From: Aquilaria yunnanensis | Lineage: Eukaryota > Streptophyta > Magnoliopsida > Malvales > Thymelaeaceae | DNA: 64,000 bases | Assembly (NCBI GenBank): GCA_039654915.1 | Contig: CM077594.1 | Location: 105,166,893 to 105,230,892, forward strand | Direction: 5' to 3' | Shown: positions 23,901 through 35,401 of the stretch, in pieces | Numbering within the stretch: the stretch's first letter is position 1 | Layout: each line of letters starts with the position of its first letter | Notes under the pieces: model-generated | What the model was told of the DNA's origin: nothing | What the model saw: only the letters and a program-made list of their open reading frames with translations | Databases searched by the model: none | Made by a program: the position numbers and the translations under genes

Positions 23901-26132
23901 AACATTGTCTACCCGGCAAATGCAAACATTCAGAATATTGTCGAACGTCAGAGAAATAGTGTTACAAAATTCTTGGCATGGATGCATCGAAATGAGAATG
24001 ACGATGACGCAAGGAGATTGACATATGTGGAGTTCCCCATGCATTATGTTTGGAATAAACAGCAGAAAGAATGGACTCCCCGTCTGAGAGGAAGAGCTGT
24101 GGGTAGGATATAGAATGTACACCCAACTGTCGGTGAAAAATATTACCTTCGAATGTTATTGAATGTTCAGCGAAGCCCACCTTCATTTGATGACTTACGC
24201 ACAGTTCGTGGTACTGTTTATTCTACTTTCAAGGAAGCGTGTTTGGCATTAGGTTTGCTAGATGGTGATGGTGAATGGCATGAAGCACTGCACGAAGCTT
24301 CCGAATGGGCCATGCCTACTTACTTGCGAGAGTTATTTGTCACATTATTGTTATTTTGCCAAGTTGTTGACCCTCATGAGCTTTGGAGGCAGCATCGTGA
24401 TGCATTATCCGATGATATTATTAGAATGCAACGTCAAATCAGGAATGATCCTAATTTAATGTTGTCGAACTCATAAAGGTACAATTATGCACTTCATGAT
24501 GTTGAAAAGATCCTTAATAGAAATGGAAGGAGTTTGAAGGAATTTATCGGTATGCCTTACCCTGATTTGAGTACATTGGTTCTTGAGCATAATTCTTTGC
24601 TACTTGAGGAGTTGAATTGTGATCGAGCTGCACTTTCAGCTGAACATCAAGCTTTATACCATGGTTTAAATGAAGGGCAATTAAGAGTTTATAATTCTAT
24701 AATGGGTTCAATCGAATCTGGAAATGGTGGATTTTTTTTTTTATATGGATGTGGTGGGACTGGTAAAACATATCTATGGCGAACACTTTTATCATGTGTT
24801 CGTTCTGAGGGGAAAATAGCATTAGCTGTTGCATCATCAGGAATTGCTGCACTTTTGTTGCCTGGGGGCCGTACTGCACATTCACGAATGAAAATCCCTA
24901 TCAAGTTAGATAAAGATTCTATTTGTAATGTGAAGCAATCAACTCCATTGGCGGAATTACTATGTAGGACGATTCTTATTATATGGGATGAGGCGCCTAT
25001 GGCTCACCGTTATGCTTTTGAGGCTTTAGATCGCACTATGCGTGACATCATGCTTCCTCATGATTACTTTGCTTCAAATAGAATCTTTGGTGGAAAAACT
25101 GTTGTCCTTGGTGGAGATTTTCGACAGATCTTACCTGTTATTAATTGTGGTAGTAGGGGTGATATTGTTGCAGCATCATTACCATCATCTACACTTTGGG
25201 CTCACTGTAACCTCCACACGCTAACTGAAAACATGAGATTGGAAAATTCAGAAAATCCAGAAGTTGTTGAGTTTTGTCAATGGATTTTGAAGCTTGGAGA
25301 AGGTCATTTACCTTTACACAAGCTATCAGATGATGAAGAGGAACCAACTTGGACCAAAATTCCTGACAAGTTTTTAATTCCTATTCATGAGGATCCTATT
25401 GATGATGTTATTCGAGATATCTTTCCAGATTTGCATCTCATGCTTACTGATAAGGATTATCTTAAAGAAAGAGCTATACTTGCAACAAAAAATGATATTG
25501 TCGATACTATAAATGATAGATTACTTGCTCGCCTCCGTGGAGATGGTAGAACATATATGAGTGCATATCGTATTTCACCGTCCTCTGAGAATCTTGATGC
25601 ACATACTATGTTATATCCAATTGAGTACCTAAATAGTTTGAAGTTTTCTGGACTTCCTAATCATATCTTAGAATTGAAGGTTAAGGCCCCTATTATATTG
25701 TTGCGAAATATAAACCAAGTGAGTGGTTTATGCAATGGGACGAGGCTTATTGTTACTCGGTTGGCTGACAGAGTAATTGAGGCTGAGATATTAACTGGAA
25801 GTCACGTGGGGAGCCGTTGTCTAATCCCGCGAATTGAAATGGTACCTTCAGATACTCAATTACCATTTGATCTTTCTCGACGACAATTCCCAATTAAACC
25901 ATGTTTTGCAATGACAATAAATAAGAGTCAAGGGCAAACATTCAATCATGTCGGACTCTACCTTCCAAAACCTGTTTTTAGTCATGGTCAACTATATGTT
26001 GCTGCTTCTCGTGTAACTTATCTTGATGGCTTTCGTGTATTGTTGCGTAACAACAATCCAAGATTTACTTCGTACACAAAGAATATTGTGTACACAGAAG
26101 TTTTTGATCGCTTGTACAGGCACTACACTTGA
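20969..26132 (+). pseudogene. Helitron Rep/PIF1-type helicase (RepHel), two in-frame stops
   Basis: Nicks and joins element DNA and unwinds it during rolling-circle transposition. Likely exons: 20,969 to about 21,560 (Ser/Arg-rich N terminus); 21,743-23,125 (zinc-finger-like Cys/His region, then the Helitron helicase-like N domain); and 23,221-26,132. The GT-AG intron at 23,126-23,220 restores frame exactly. The HUH motif PHAH lies at 23,256-23,267, and the paired catalytic tyrosines are in KYLCKYMHKG (codons at 23,664 and 23,676). The helicase has Walker A GCGGTGKT (24,747-24,770), Walker B IIWDEAPM (about 24,979-25,002) and the C-terminal TINKSQGQTF and YVAASRV motifs (25,915-26,015). TAG at 24,111-24,113 and TAA at 24,474-24,476 interrupt an otherwise continuous frame between Rep and helicase domains. 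All named catalytic residues are present. Confidence 0.9.
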
Positions 26133-26313
26133 AAGGTTTATCTCTAAATTGACTAAATAGTATAACTTATTTAGTTTTTTTTACTATCTTTTATCATTGT
26201 GAAATGATTTCTTATTGCACCATTGTATAATTGATTTCGATTAAATTTGGTTATATAGTTTATATATACATATCTTCTATAATTGATTCGTTTATAGGTA
26301 TTATACCCTCAAT

Positions 26314-29313
26314 ATGATAGCACAACAACAACACCAAATTCGGGACTTGACACAATTTGGATATAATTGGTGCTTGACAGTTCGTGTTACACGAATTTGG
26401 GATGCCATGACAAAAGATGGGAGCTTCATTGGCACAGAGATGATTCTCCTAGATTCTAATATATGATTTTAAGTTTTTTACAATATTTTATCGTACTTAT
26501 TATTTATATGAATTGTGTGTTAATAATATTGTTTCATACAGCATGACCATATATGTGCGAGAATCCCAAAGGACCTTGCTAGCAAGTTCCGATCTATTGT
26601 TGAGGAAGGTTCTGTTTTTACTGTGAAGAACTTTATTGTTGGTCGCCCTTCTGATATACAGAACCCTGTCAGTTGTGCACGTAAAATATTCTTTTCAAGG
26701 TTTACAAGCGTAACACGGATCGCTGATGTTTACCCTGAGATTGAGCGGTATAAATTTGAGTTTGTTGAGTTCCTAGATATCAACACACGACTTCCGCATA
26801 ATTTTTATTCTATAGGTATTTTTCTTATATTATTTCTTGAAAAATCATGACACATACTATAATTTAAATGTTAATAAATTTTTCTCGTACAAAAAACAAT
26901 TGTGATCAATGCATTATACAAATAGATGTTATAGGAAAACTTTGGAAACTTGGCCCTGTCATTTCTCAACAAATTAAACATGGCTCTCCCACTTGAAGGT
27001 GTACACTTTACTTAAGGAACCACAGGTATGTTAATTTGCTAAATCACTTTACTATTTGATATTTTTCTGCAACTCATGTAATCAATTGTGAGTTCAATCA
27101 TTTTAGTGGTGTGGAACTTGAAGTTGTGCTATGGGGAGATAGGGTTCAGCTTGTAGATCATCAATCTATCCTGAACATTAAGGATAAGCATATTATTTTG
27201 GTTGTTACGTCTACATATATAAAGCAATATGCAGGTATAACACACTAATTTATTTATAGTACTCTATTGCTTTATCTTTCAATTGTTCTAGGTATTCATA
27301 TTATGTGCATTTTCCATTCCTGATATGTGAATTCCATTTATAGGAAAAAACATTTTATACTCAACATGTGCAACCAAAATATATGCCAACCTTGACATCT
27401 CTGCAGTTACTGTTTTGGAGCAATCGTAAGATTAAAATTAAAATATATCATTCCTGTTTTATATTATTTATGAGTTAAGAACATTTTCCTTTTATACTGA
27501 TTTTGCAGCCTAGCTATTGGTGAGGTCGGCGTTAAGCACGATATAGCAACTCAACAAGTAATGCATGAGTCAAGAGGCAGTGGTGTTGTTGAGCGCTACA
27601 CACTATTTGATATTGAGAATCGACGCTCTGACCCTACTATTGAAGTAGATTTCATTTGCTCTTTTTAAATTTCAAATCTCATGTTCAGATCATTCGTTAT
27701 CAGTTATTGTCTATTGTTGCAGAATAAAGTTTTCACCTGCGCTGCAACACTTATGTGTGTTGATCAACAGTATCCTTGGTACTATGAGGGTTGTGGTGCT
27801 TGCTTGAGGAAAGTACAGCCACATGGGTCGATGTATTATTGTGACAAATGTCATACAATGACGAATAAACGTGTCATAAGGTTGTTTTAAATAATATACT
27901 ATTATTATGTACTATTTAGGGTACTAAAATCTTTTTTGAAGTAAAAGGATTTTGATTACTCATATTATTGACATGTTGCACCAATCTAACATGTTGTATA
28001 AGGTTTGATTTGTAGGTATAAAATAAGTGTCAAGGTTGCAGACCATTCATTTGACACATATTTTGTTATGTTTGATAAAATTGCTGAGGAGTTGATAGGA
28101 TACCCAGCATCTGAATTATACATGACAAAGGACACGGTTAGTGTTTCCAACAACATGTCTTCTTTAATATATGTCCAACTGTTAACTCCACATGCTGTGT
28201 TTAAATGTAGGTAGAAGGGCAAGAAAAGATGCAAGTAATATTTAGGCAATTAATGGGCATTCAATTTCTGTGGGAGGTACAAATAACAAAGTATAACTGT
28301 CAAAATTTACGTTCTGCATTTATTGTGAAGAAAATTCAGCCAATTAACTGGTCAATTGAAAGTCGCTTATTACTTCATCTTATTTCGAAGGTATTAGTTC
28401 CTTGCATATTAGCGTTGAGACTATTCAATATTTTTTAATAAAATGTACATGTCTTGTATTAACTAATTCTATACTTTTTATTATTATGACTGTTAGTTTA
28501 AATCTTTGGGTCAAGAAAGCTCATCCTTAAAAAGATCTTTTTCAACTGAAATGCCGTCAAGAGTTCAGCACCCTAAGCGCCAATGCTGCCCTATGTTAGA
28601 ATCTATTTTCTTTACTGTGACACATTTTTAAATTTGTTGTTATTATATTGCCATACTAATGCTTAGAATTTGTCATTTACAGTGACATGTGTGGGAAACC
28701 AGACCATTGTCACATTGTTACTATTGCTAATGCAACAAAAACTATCAATCATACACATAGTACAACCAATACCAGGTATACACCATGTTTTTATTAATGT
28801 GGCCACAAGTATTTCAATTTTAATTCATGTTATTGTAAATCTCGTATTAAGATTGAATTCTATTTTATACTTTACATTCACAGTGGACCTGATTTTTTAA
28901 CTGCTAGAAGTGGTAGCAAAACTATTGACCTTCCAATTCATACCAACTCACAGAATACTTTGTTATCGCAACATTCTCGATTTGTAGACGCAATGTGAGT
29001 ATTATATATTTGTTATATTCATTTTTATTATAAATTATTTTTGGAGAAGGTTCATATTTTAATGCTATTTCATAGGGATGACTTCCGTGATCATCCAATA
29101 ACTTCTCTCACAAATTCTGCACCCTCAGATGATGAATCGATTAAGTCATTGCACAGGTTTAAATGTTTTCCAGAAAAAAAAAATCAATGCTCTTTACTTG
29201 AAACTCGGTTATATGCCACTTACACATTCCTCTGTTCAAATTATTATTGCAGTGCATTACTTAAGGATTCAAGTGGAGATAAAGATCTACAATTCGATGA
29301 TATGGCAACTTGA
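26314..29313 (+). CDS. Helitron-encoded RPA70-like single-strand DNA-binding protein (multi-exon)
   Basis: Replication protein A large-subunit homologues bind single-stranded DNA; plant Helitrons often carry one beside RepHel. It starts at ATG 26,314, 182 bp after the RepHel stop. Likely exons: 26,314 to about 26,460; 26,542-26,815 (KFRSIVEEGSVFTVKNF, an OB-fold edge); about 27,107-27,235 (VVLWGDRVQLVD); about 27,344-27,430; about 27,510-27,665; about 27,723-27,880 with a Cys4 zinc ribbon (CGACLRKV, then YYCDKCH); 28,016-28,135; and 28,211-28,390. Less certain pieces run to 29,313. Most borders are GT-AG. The first exon ends at LLDSN with no clear GT donor, and the exon near 26,925-27,030 looks degraded, so function is doubtful. 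OB folds A-B, then the zinc-ribbon OB fold, match RPA70 order. Confidence 0.75.
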
Positions 29314-29495
29314 AATTTTTGTAATTTAAAACTCAAGGTCTTACTTACACATTATAACATTTTTTGTCCATACTGTGTTGAGATATTTAATTCTAATATT
29401 ATTTGAAACGTAAGGCTTGTTGGAATATATTTCATACCAATATTTTCATAACAATTTTATTTTTTATATTTTTTTACAATTTAATACCATTTGAA

Positions 29496-29525
29496 ACCCG
29501 TGGCAGCGCCGGGTATGTAAACTAG
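29496..29525 (+). other. Helitron 3' terminus: hairpin plus CTAG
   Basis: ACCCG and CGGGT pair around a GC-rich loop (29,496-29,514). ATGTAAA follows, then CTAG at 29,522-29,525 and the target T at 29,526. This matches the diagnostic Helitron end (hairpin, short spacer, CTRR, inserted between A and T). Confidence 0.9.
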
Positions 29526-30049
29526 TTCTCACAAAAAGTAGTGCATTTTGAATTTGGTAATTTCAATTTGTAAAAGTTATAACCCTTATTTAACACATAA
29601 ATTCAAAATGTGATACAAACAACGAACATGAAAAAATACATTATCTAAAGGTGATTTCAACTTTTTTTTCAATTCTCATACTGCAAAATCATCATGGATG
29701 CATTGTCAAATGAGATAGATAAAACTTTGTCCACACAAAAAAAATGACAAAGTGTATCCAAAATGAATGAAAAGATGTTCTAGCCAATATGATATGATTT
29801 CATGCATTTAATTGTAAGTACTCCTCCCATCTCGGATTGTTTGAAACAAATAGGTTTAGCATGCATACCAAGGCAAATTGCCTCCTCTTTCCATCTTTAC
29901 CCTTCATCTTCAGCAACCCCTCAGCCTTATTCTCCACCCCGCCTTTGACTTTTTGTCTCTGCCCTGCCCTGCATCACCAATAATATAGTATTTTTCTATA
30001 TTCGATCTCATTCGTTGTGTTCGATTCGCTTGAATCAATCTGCTTATTT
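29526..30049. repeat. Right copy of the direct repeat flanking the 13-kb insert
   Basis: It begins at the base after the Helitron CTAG and repeats 16,239-16,883 (two matching blocks, about 443 and 47-56 bp). The similarity starts exactly at the Helitron junction, so the Helitron 3' end lies in the position of hAT sequence that follows A|T at 16,238|16,239. Confidence 0.9.
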
Positions 30050-30487
30050 CATCCATCTGCATCGTTCTCCATCGCATCGATCTCATTGCATCAATGTCGT
30101 CCGTCGATCTCAGTCATCACATCAACCTCCGGCTGCTTCGCGTCAATCTTCATCAAGTCAATCTCGTCCTTCACGTTAATCTCTGGCTGCTTCGTGTCGA
30201 TCTCTGTCCATTTGTCGTCTCCATCTTTAGCCACCTCCCTCCGTTGTCTCCGTCTTTGGTCGCCTCTGCCCAAATCTCAACCTCATTAGACCTAATCGCA
30301 GCAAATGCAAGGAAGATTATGAGTTGAGATGAAATAAAGAGATTGTGTGTGGGGGGCAGGGGGCAGAGGTTAAAATGGGGTATAATAGTAAATGACATGA
30401 AAAAAGTTTACTAAATAAAAAAAATTTTCAAAGAATTTGGGACGTCACAAAAAGGAAAGTGTTTTAAAGAATATGGGACAGAAGGAG
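29821..30487. mobile_element. Stowaway/mariner-like MITE inside the hAT
   Basis: It is bounded by TA at 29,819-29,820 and 30,488-30,489, with related inverted ends CTCCTCCCATCTCGG and CTCCTTCTGTCCCAT. At about 667 bp it is long for a Stowaway. The GC-rich core has repeated motifs such as CGTCAATCTTCATCAAGTC and CGTGTCGATCTCTGTCC but no recognisable protein. It splits the hAT transposase between the YWMDND and DKVLSIS blocks. Confidence 0.75.
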
Positions 30488-31340
30488 TACATGTTTTTAA
30501 ATTATACAATCATTATCCATCCAATATGCAATAACACAATGATAATCCTGGCTTGTATGAGATATACGCATGTTACTTGTAAATGCAACACAATTATCCA
30601 AAGTAAAAAATATGCTTGCAAATTAGATTTTCTAGATTCAAACAGCTTAAAGTTCTCTCTTTTAGCAGTTTTCTTATGTCTTTTTATAAGTTGGATTCAA
30701 GTTTTCAACCATAAAAGTTTCTAACTGTTGATCCTCATCTTGTTTAAATGGCTTTTTCAATAATATCATCCTATTAATCAAATATTATTCTACAAAATTT
30801 TGGGTTATATAGAAAAATACTTGGTCCACCAATGCTCCAAATCCTGTTAGTTGTATTTGTCTAGCAGAACTTCCAACTGCACTTGGATATAGATCTTTAT
30901 GGATATTCTCCATATGGTATTTCAATGTTCCCATCCTAGAGTTTAGTTTATGTACCAACTTTTATTCCAATGCTTGCACTTCGCATACTTCACTTCTCTC
31001 ACACGAGGTCATAGTGCTCCCACATCCAAGATGAAGTCTTCCCATATCTACCTTGTGGGGCTCACAATGTCGATTGTGACATGTCTCCTCTATTCAATTC
31101 AGTGGTCATTAGCACCTCCTTCATATTATCATTAGAAAGTTTTTTCTCAAGCCTTACATCGATATTCACCATATCAATGTTGTCATTATCAACATCATCT
31201 TGGATATGGATCCCTCGAGATAGGAAAGGGTGAAGATGGAAAAAAATCTCAAACAGATGCATGATGAAGAACTTTTGGCGCCTTTGTCGATAGTGAGTGT
31301 GGTGTGCAAGAGTGTTTTGACATTGTTGTACCATAGTGGC

Positions 31341-33607
31341 AAAACTACCACACTAGCGTTTTCTGTCCACATTAACGATTACTGTCTATGAAAGGTCCAA
31401 AACATAATACTTAAACAAAATTATGAATTTTCAATATAAGAAATCAAGGTTATTGTACAATAACAAAAGCTTAAGAGCCACGAAAGCAGTTAACCCATTC
31501 AAATACTCAGGAGTCAGCAGCAAAGTGGGCAATAATTATCCTTCATCGGAAAAAAAAAAAGAAAAAAAAATCTCAACAACTAAACTCTTTAAGTAAGCAT
31601 TACTCAATACTCATAAGCAGGAAAAGAAAAACAATAACAAAAGTAACGGCCTCATGGGTTAGGCATCAACTCCCGTTCGATTCCATGATTTGCAGGAATG
31701 CTTTTGACTTTAACAAAAGAAGCTTCTGTAGTCACAACAAATTATTGCTCATAACAAAAAAGCAAATAAACGGTTAATTCTCAATAAAAGGAATCAGGCA
31801 ACTCCCACGAACAGGCAAAAACAAAAAGACCTAAAAGACAGCACAGGTAATCTGTATGCAGCAAGTGGTCGTTATCTTCAACGTATCCCCAACCTTAGTA
31901 GTGAGGTTCTTGTGTGCCGACATCACTCCGAGGAGGAAATATCACCATAGATGGATTAAAGAATAAGACACATTTGGCCTTGGAAGACATGCGCAGACCA
32001 AATAACTTGAAAATTAAACAACTTCAACATCAGAAGAAGAGCTCAATCAGGACCAGAAAGTGCAAGCAGGCTGAGGTTCTGCATGGTTGTAGCATAACAG
32101 GAAGGAACACTGACATCAGAGTATTAGGACCACAACGATGTAGATTTCATTCCCAGTTACAGTAACAGTAGTGAAAATAGTGGCCAAAGTGATCTTTTGG
32201 AGATACAAGATCTCCTATGCCTAAAATAGGCTCAGAGTTTTCTTATTTATGAATGGACCACTTACTAAACTCGTCTGTAGTCCTGATTACCAGTGTTCCC
32301 AGGCAAAAGGAAAGAAGAAAGCAAGAATGAGGCAACAGAAATTCATGGCAGCAAAGACTACACCTGCTCAACCAATATCAATATTCCAGGAAATGAGCAA
32401 AACAGAAATAACGAAACAACTGCAATTCACAAACTACATACCAAATGAAAGACATCTGCAACCACTTGAGAGAACAAAACCATCTTATGCACCATCCTTA
32501 CCACAAATGACTAATTTATGAACATGCTTAAAAACAATAGCAACAGTAACGAAACAATTGCATGACTAATGGAATAGATCATAAATTGGTGTCAATCAAA
32601 GAATTCCTCAGGTACAAGAAGATGGGCATCTCATTTAAGCATGATTTTTATGCCAATTGTCTGAAGCCTGGCAATATTACACAGAGCATAGATGTTATTG
32701 CATAACAGACACTATGTTTCAGAGGTATTTCAAGGGGAAGACCCAAAACTTTATGAACACGATGACATAAATTTGCTTTGAACAACCTATAATTTGTCTC
32801 CTGATTTTGAAACAGAGTGGGAAATCAAGCGTTACTGCTAGGTGCTAGCACATGTACATGTTAGTTGATGAGCTAGGACCTTATATATGTTACTCTTTTC
32901 ATAGCTCTACTAAAACAAAGACATCAGTTTTGTGTGACATCTAGCACTTTCCGAAACCAGGTTTGACAATTACAGGGGAGCTTTCTCCTTAGAAACAGAA
33001 TCTGAAAGCCTGTGAGTGGGACCAACAACTGTATCATCCAGAGAAATATAGACTGATAGGATTTTCAACGTCCGATAAGAAGTTGCACAAATTTGAATAC
33101 ACTATGCAATTCTATAATCAATCCCACAACCAAACCGGCGATCACTCCATGGATAACAAATGAAGAGCAAAACAATCGCAGATTCCTTAGACTACAATAA
33201 CACACCTTCGCATCAATCAAGAAGTTACTTAAAGCCCAAACCAACCTGTTCTGCCGTGAACAGCTCCACCTACAAACTCAGAATAAGAATCATTCACAAT
33301 CTGAACCACTATTCCAATGGTATAGAACATAAATACAATTGCATTAAAGAAGAACAGAAAAGTACCTGTACCATGGAGCTGGGAATCGAAGCAGACAAGA
33401 AAAGAAGGGGCACTACATCATCCATATTGGTTTCTGTTATGCAGAAATATCCCTCTGCTCTCAGCTCTCTGCTCTCTCTCTCTCTCCCCCCTCTCCTCTC
33501 TCACTCTCTCTGTGTGTTCTCCAATTTTTACAACACCGAAACCATTAAAATACAAATTCATCTGCTCTCAAGAATGCTATCCCTGAAAATTACTCCCAAA
33601 TTTACAC
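31341..33607. other. Region downstream of the TCP gene; possible spliced 3' UTR
   Basis: Composition is less AT-rich than flanking DNA, but no protein family is recognisable in any frame. On minus, GGTACAG|GTACTT near 33,360 looks like a splice donor and a CT/GA-rich tract lies at 33,455-33,505, so part of this may be 3' UTR with an intron. This is inference; transcript data would decide. Confidence 0.4.
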
Positions 33608-34495
33608 CTACTGGCCGGATCCCTGTGAATTTTCTTTTGTTGGGGGTTGCTGCTGCTGCTGCTGATTCTGTTGCGCTTGTGCTCTAGCTTGTCCCATCTG
33701 CTGATAAATCTGGCTCAACGCTTGTGGGTTCAGAGTCCCAAAGTGACCGTCGTGAGACAACCCAAGTTCCAAGCCAGGTAGCTGCTGATTCCCCAATATA
33801 GAGGTGAAGCTCATCGGACCACCCATGTTGGAAGCAGGCAATTCAAAGCCAGAAAATCCAACCTTTTGCAGGTAACTAGAGCTCTCACTTCCCATGGCCG
33901 TCGTGGACTGTCCGGATTGCGGGTGGAACCCGAAACCAGGTGGGGGCCATAACCCTGTAGCCAGCTGATGGGGTCTTCCCAAATTGCCGACCCAGCTGGA
34001 CCTACCGGGTCCCGACCCGATAATGGACCCACCCAAGTCTTCGATCTTGGGATGGAGTCCTGTGGAGAGAGAGGCCCCTTGCTGCGAAACCGAGCCGCCA
34101 GCAATCGCCAAAGCGGAGGCCGGAATGGTCCCAGTGCCGGTGGCGGCAATTATGGAAGGCTCGGCCTGCTGGAGGAGCCACTGGATGGTCTCCCCGTCCG
34201 ATTTGTGACCCAATTCCCGGGTAAGCTGGAAAATTCTGGCGGCGCAGAGAGCAGGCATCCGAATCCTGCGGCCGCGCCCTTCGACTTTGGTGTGGCGGTC
34301 CTTGTTGGAGCTTCGCTTGGGACCAAGCTGCTGCTGCTGCTGCTTCTTGCTGTCGTCCTTGTCAGCAATCGAAATCTGGAAATCCTTGACTTGGGCAGGC
34401 TTGTCATCGCTCATGTTCTGTTGTGGGGGTTGGGTGAGGAAGCTGGGGATGTCTTGTGGCTGTAGGGGCTGTTTGGAGGAACCCTTGGGATCCAT
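33608..34495 (-). CDS. TCP20: Class I TCP transcription factor, TCP20-like
   Basis: A nuclear DNA-binding factor; class I TCPs bind GC-rich sites (GGNCCCAC-type) and regulate cell growth, division and organ development. The 295-residue frame is uninterrupted. The N terminus MDPKGSSKQ and a [12 protein letters not shown] block precede the TCP domain at about residues 58-116: basic region [20 protein letters not shown], then a helix-loop-helix with [18 protein letters not shown] and [12 protein letters not shown]. The basic region lacks the four-residue insertion of class II, so it is class I. Conserved [28 protein letters not shown] and [15 protein letters not shown] motifs and the terminal SQGSG match TCP20 proteins. 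Poly-Gln runs lie near residue 53 and near the C terminus. The first ATG is chosen because its MDP start is conserved. It appears to be a single coding exon, as usual for class I TCPs. Confidence 0.95.
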   Translation of the reverse strand: MDPKGSSKQPLQPQDIPSFLTQPPQQNMSDDKPAQVKDFQISIADKDDSKKQQQQQLGPKRSSNKDRHTKVEGRGRRIRMPALCAARIFQLTRELGHKSDGETIQWLLQQAEPSIIAATGTGTIPASALAIAGGSVSQQGASLSTGLHPKIEDLGGSIIGSGPGRSSWVGNLGRPHQLATGLWPPPGFGFHPQSGQSTTAMGSESSSYLQKVGFSGFELPASNMGGPMSFTSILGNQQLPGLELGLSHDGHFGTLNPQALSQIYQQMGQARAQAQQNQQQQQQPPTKENSQGSGQ

Positions 34496-34862
34496 CAGGA
34501 AGGTCCAGGTGGGGCAAATTTAGGAAAAATAAAAAAGAAAAGGGTCCGCCTTTGCCTGCCTCTGATTCAATGCAAGAGGAGAGGAGAGAAGAGAAGAGAA
34601 GGTGGCCTGCCTGAAACCAAAAATAAATAAATAAATAAATAAGGCCCTCTACACTTTCACTTCATCAGTTAAAATTTTGATCTGTTTTTAGCAAGGAATG
34701 TGAAGACAAGAGACTGGCATTATTTTTAAAATCCCAATGTGCTCCAATCGTCATTTTCTTTTCCACTCCCGTTTTAGCCTTTTTATCAGATGAGATGAGT
34801 GCTGCTTTTCTCTTTTCTTTCATTTTTCCAAATCAACAAACAAAAAAGTACAGTGTTCTTCT

Positions 34863-34903
<41 letters not shown>

Positions 34904-35401
34904 CTTTTTCTTATGAAGATATAACAAGAGATCTTACTATTACGAAATACTCACCTCGTCTTTTAACTGTAAAAAAGATTAACCTTTTTATACGATAGAA
35001 ACCTTAGTGAGCTACGAATTAAACGACAAAAGTACAATATTGAATTAGATAACTTTCAGGTTTTATATTTGCAAAATATTTTGCAGAACCCTTCAATACT
35101 CCTATCAAATATTTTGAGCTGGTTGAAAACACAATTTTGTTTTAATCCATATATCGCATAATTATAGAAATCACGTTTGTAATAATTAATTAAGGTTTTG
35201 AATTACCTTTTTTTTTACTCAAAATAAGATACACAAATACAGAGTTTGAGAAATTATTTATATACCATAGGAAACAAGAAAAATATCAGCTTTTTCATAA
35301 ATAAAAAACATTCAAAATTAGTCTTTAATAATATTGTTTGGAATCGGTGGGGGTAAAGGTTTTGAAGCCTGACAATGTGTTTCCTTTATCACTTGGATTG
35401 G
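34496..35401 (-). promoter_or_regulatory. Upstream region of the TCP20-like gene
   Basis: It contains a purine-rich leader-like stretch (GAGGAGAGGAGAGAAGAGAAG, minus-strand CT-rich, about 34,578-34,601), an (AAAT)n run near 34,621-34,641 and a long (CT)n tract at 34,864-34,899. CT/GA tracts are common in plant core promoters and 5' leaders and can recruit GAGA-binding proteins. No TATA box can be assigned with confidence. Beyond about 34,980 the DNA is plain AT-rich. Confidence 0.4.
34864..34899. repeat. (CT)n microsatellite
   Basis: About seventeen CT units, roughly 370 bp upstream of the TCP start codon. Confidence 0.95.

Larger units (their letters stand above)
19983..29525 (+). mobile_element. 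Autonomous-type Helitron (decayed)
   Basis: A rolling-circle transposon of about 9.5 kb. The 3' end is firm: a GC-rich hairpin (29,496-29,514), a short spacer and terminal CTAG at 29,522-29,525, followed by T. The 5' end is a best guess: TCTAATATAAATAATGGC at 19,983, preceded by A, fits the A|TC rule, and no better candidate was seen. Inside are a Rep/helicase gene and an RPA70-like gene, both plus strand. There are no terminal inverted repeats and no target duplication, as expected for Helitrons. The Rep/helicase has two in-frame stops, so this copy is probably no longer autonomous. Confidence 0.85.
29526..31340 (-). pseudogene. hAT transposon, N-terminal half of transposase
   Basis: Reading on minus from about 31,330: an acidic leader, then a degraded BED-type zinc finger (WEHYDL, VKYAKCKHWNKSWY, GTLKYHMENIH at 30,900-31,040; one zinc-binding Cys is Trp here), then a linker, then CVAFTSNMRISHTSQDYHC followed by VIAYWMDND (30,500-30,595). 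After an interrupting MITE, DKVLSISFDNASMM follows (about 29,715). This is the normal N-to-middle order of BED-finger hAT transposases, and the rest lies at 15.25-16.5 kb. Stops and frameshifts make it inactive. I could not find the right terminal inverted repeat beyond 31,340. Confidence 0.8.

Noticed and set aside
33811..34465. Sense and antisense frames overlapping the TCP gene, up to 165 codons
   Set aside because: They are GC-composition shadows; the 295-residue TCP frame has conserved domains throughout.
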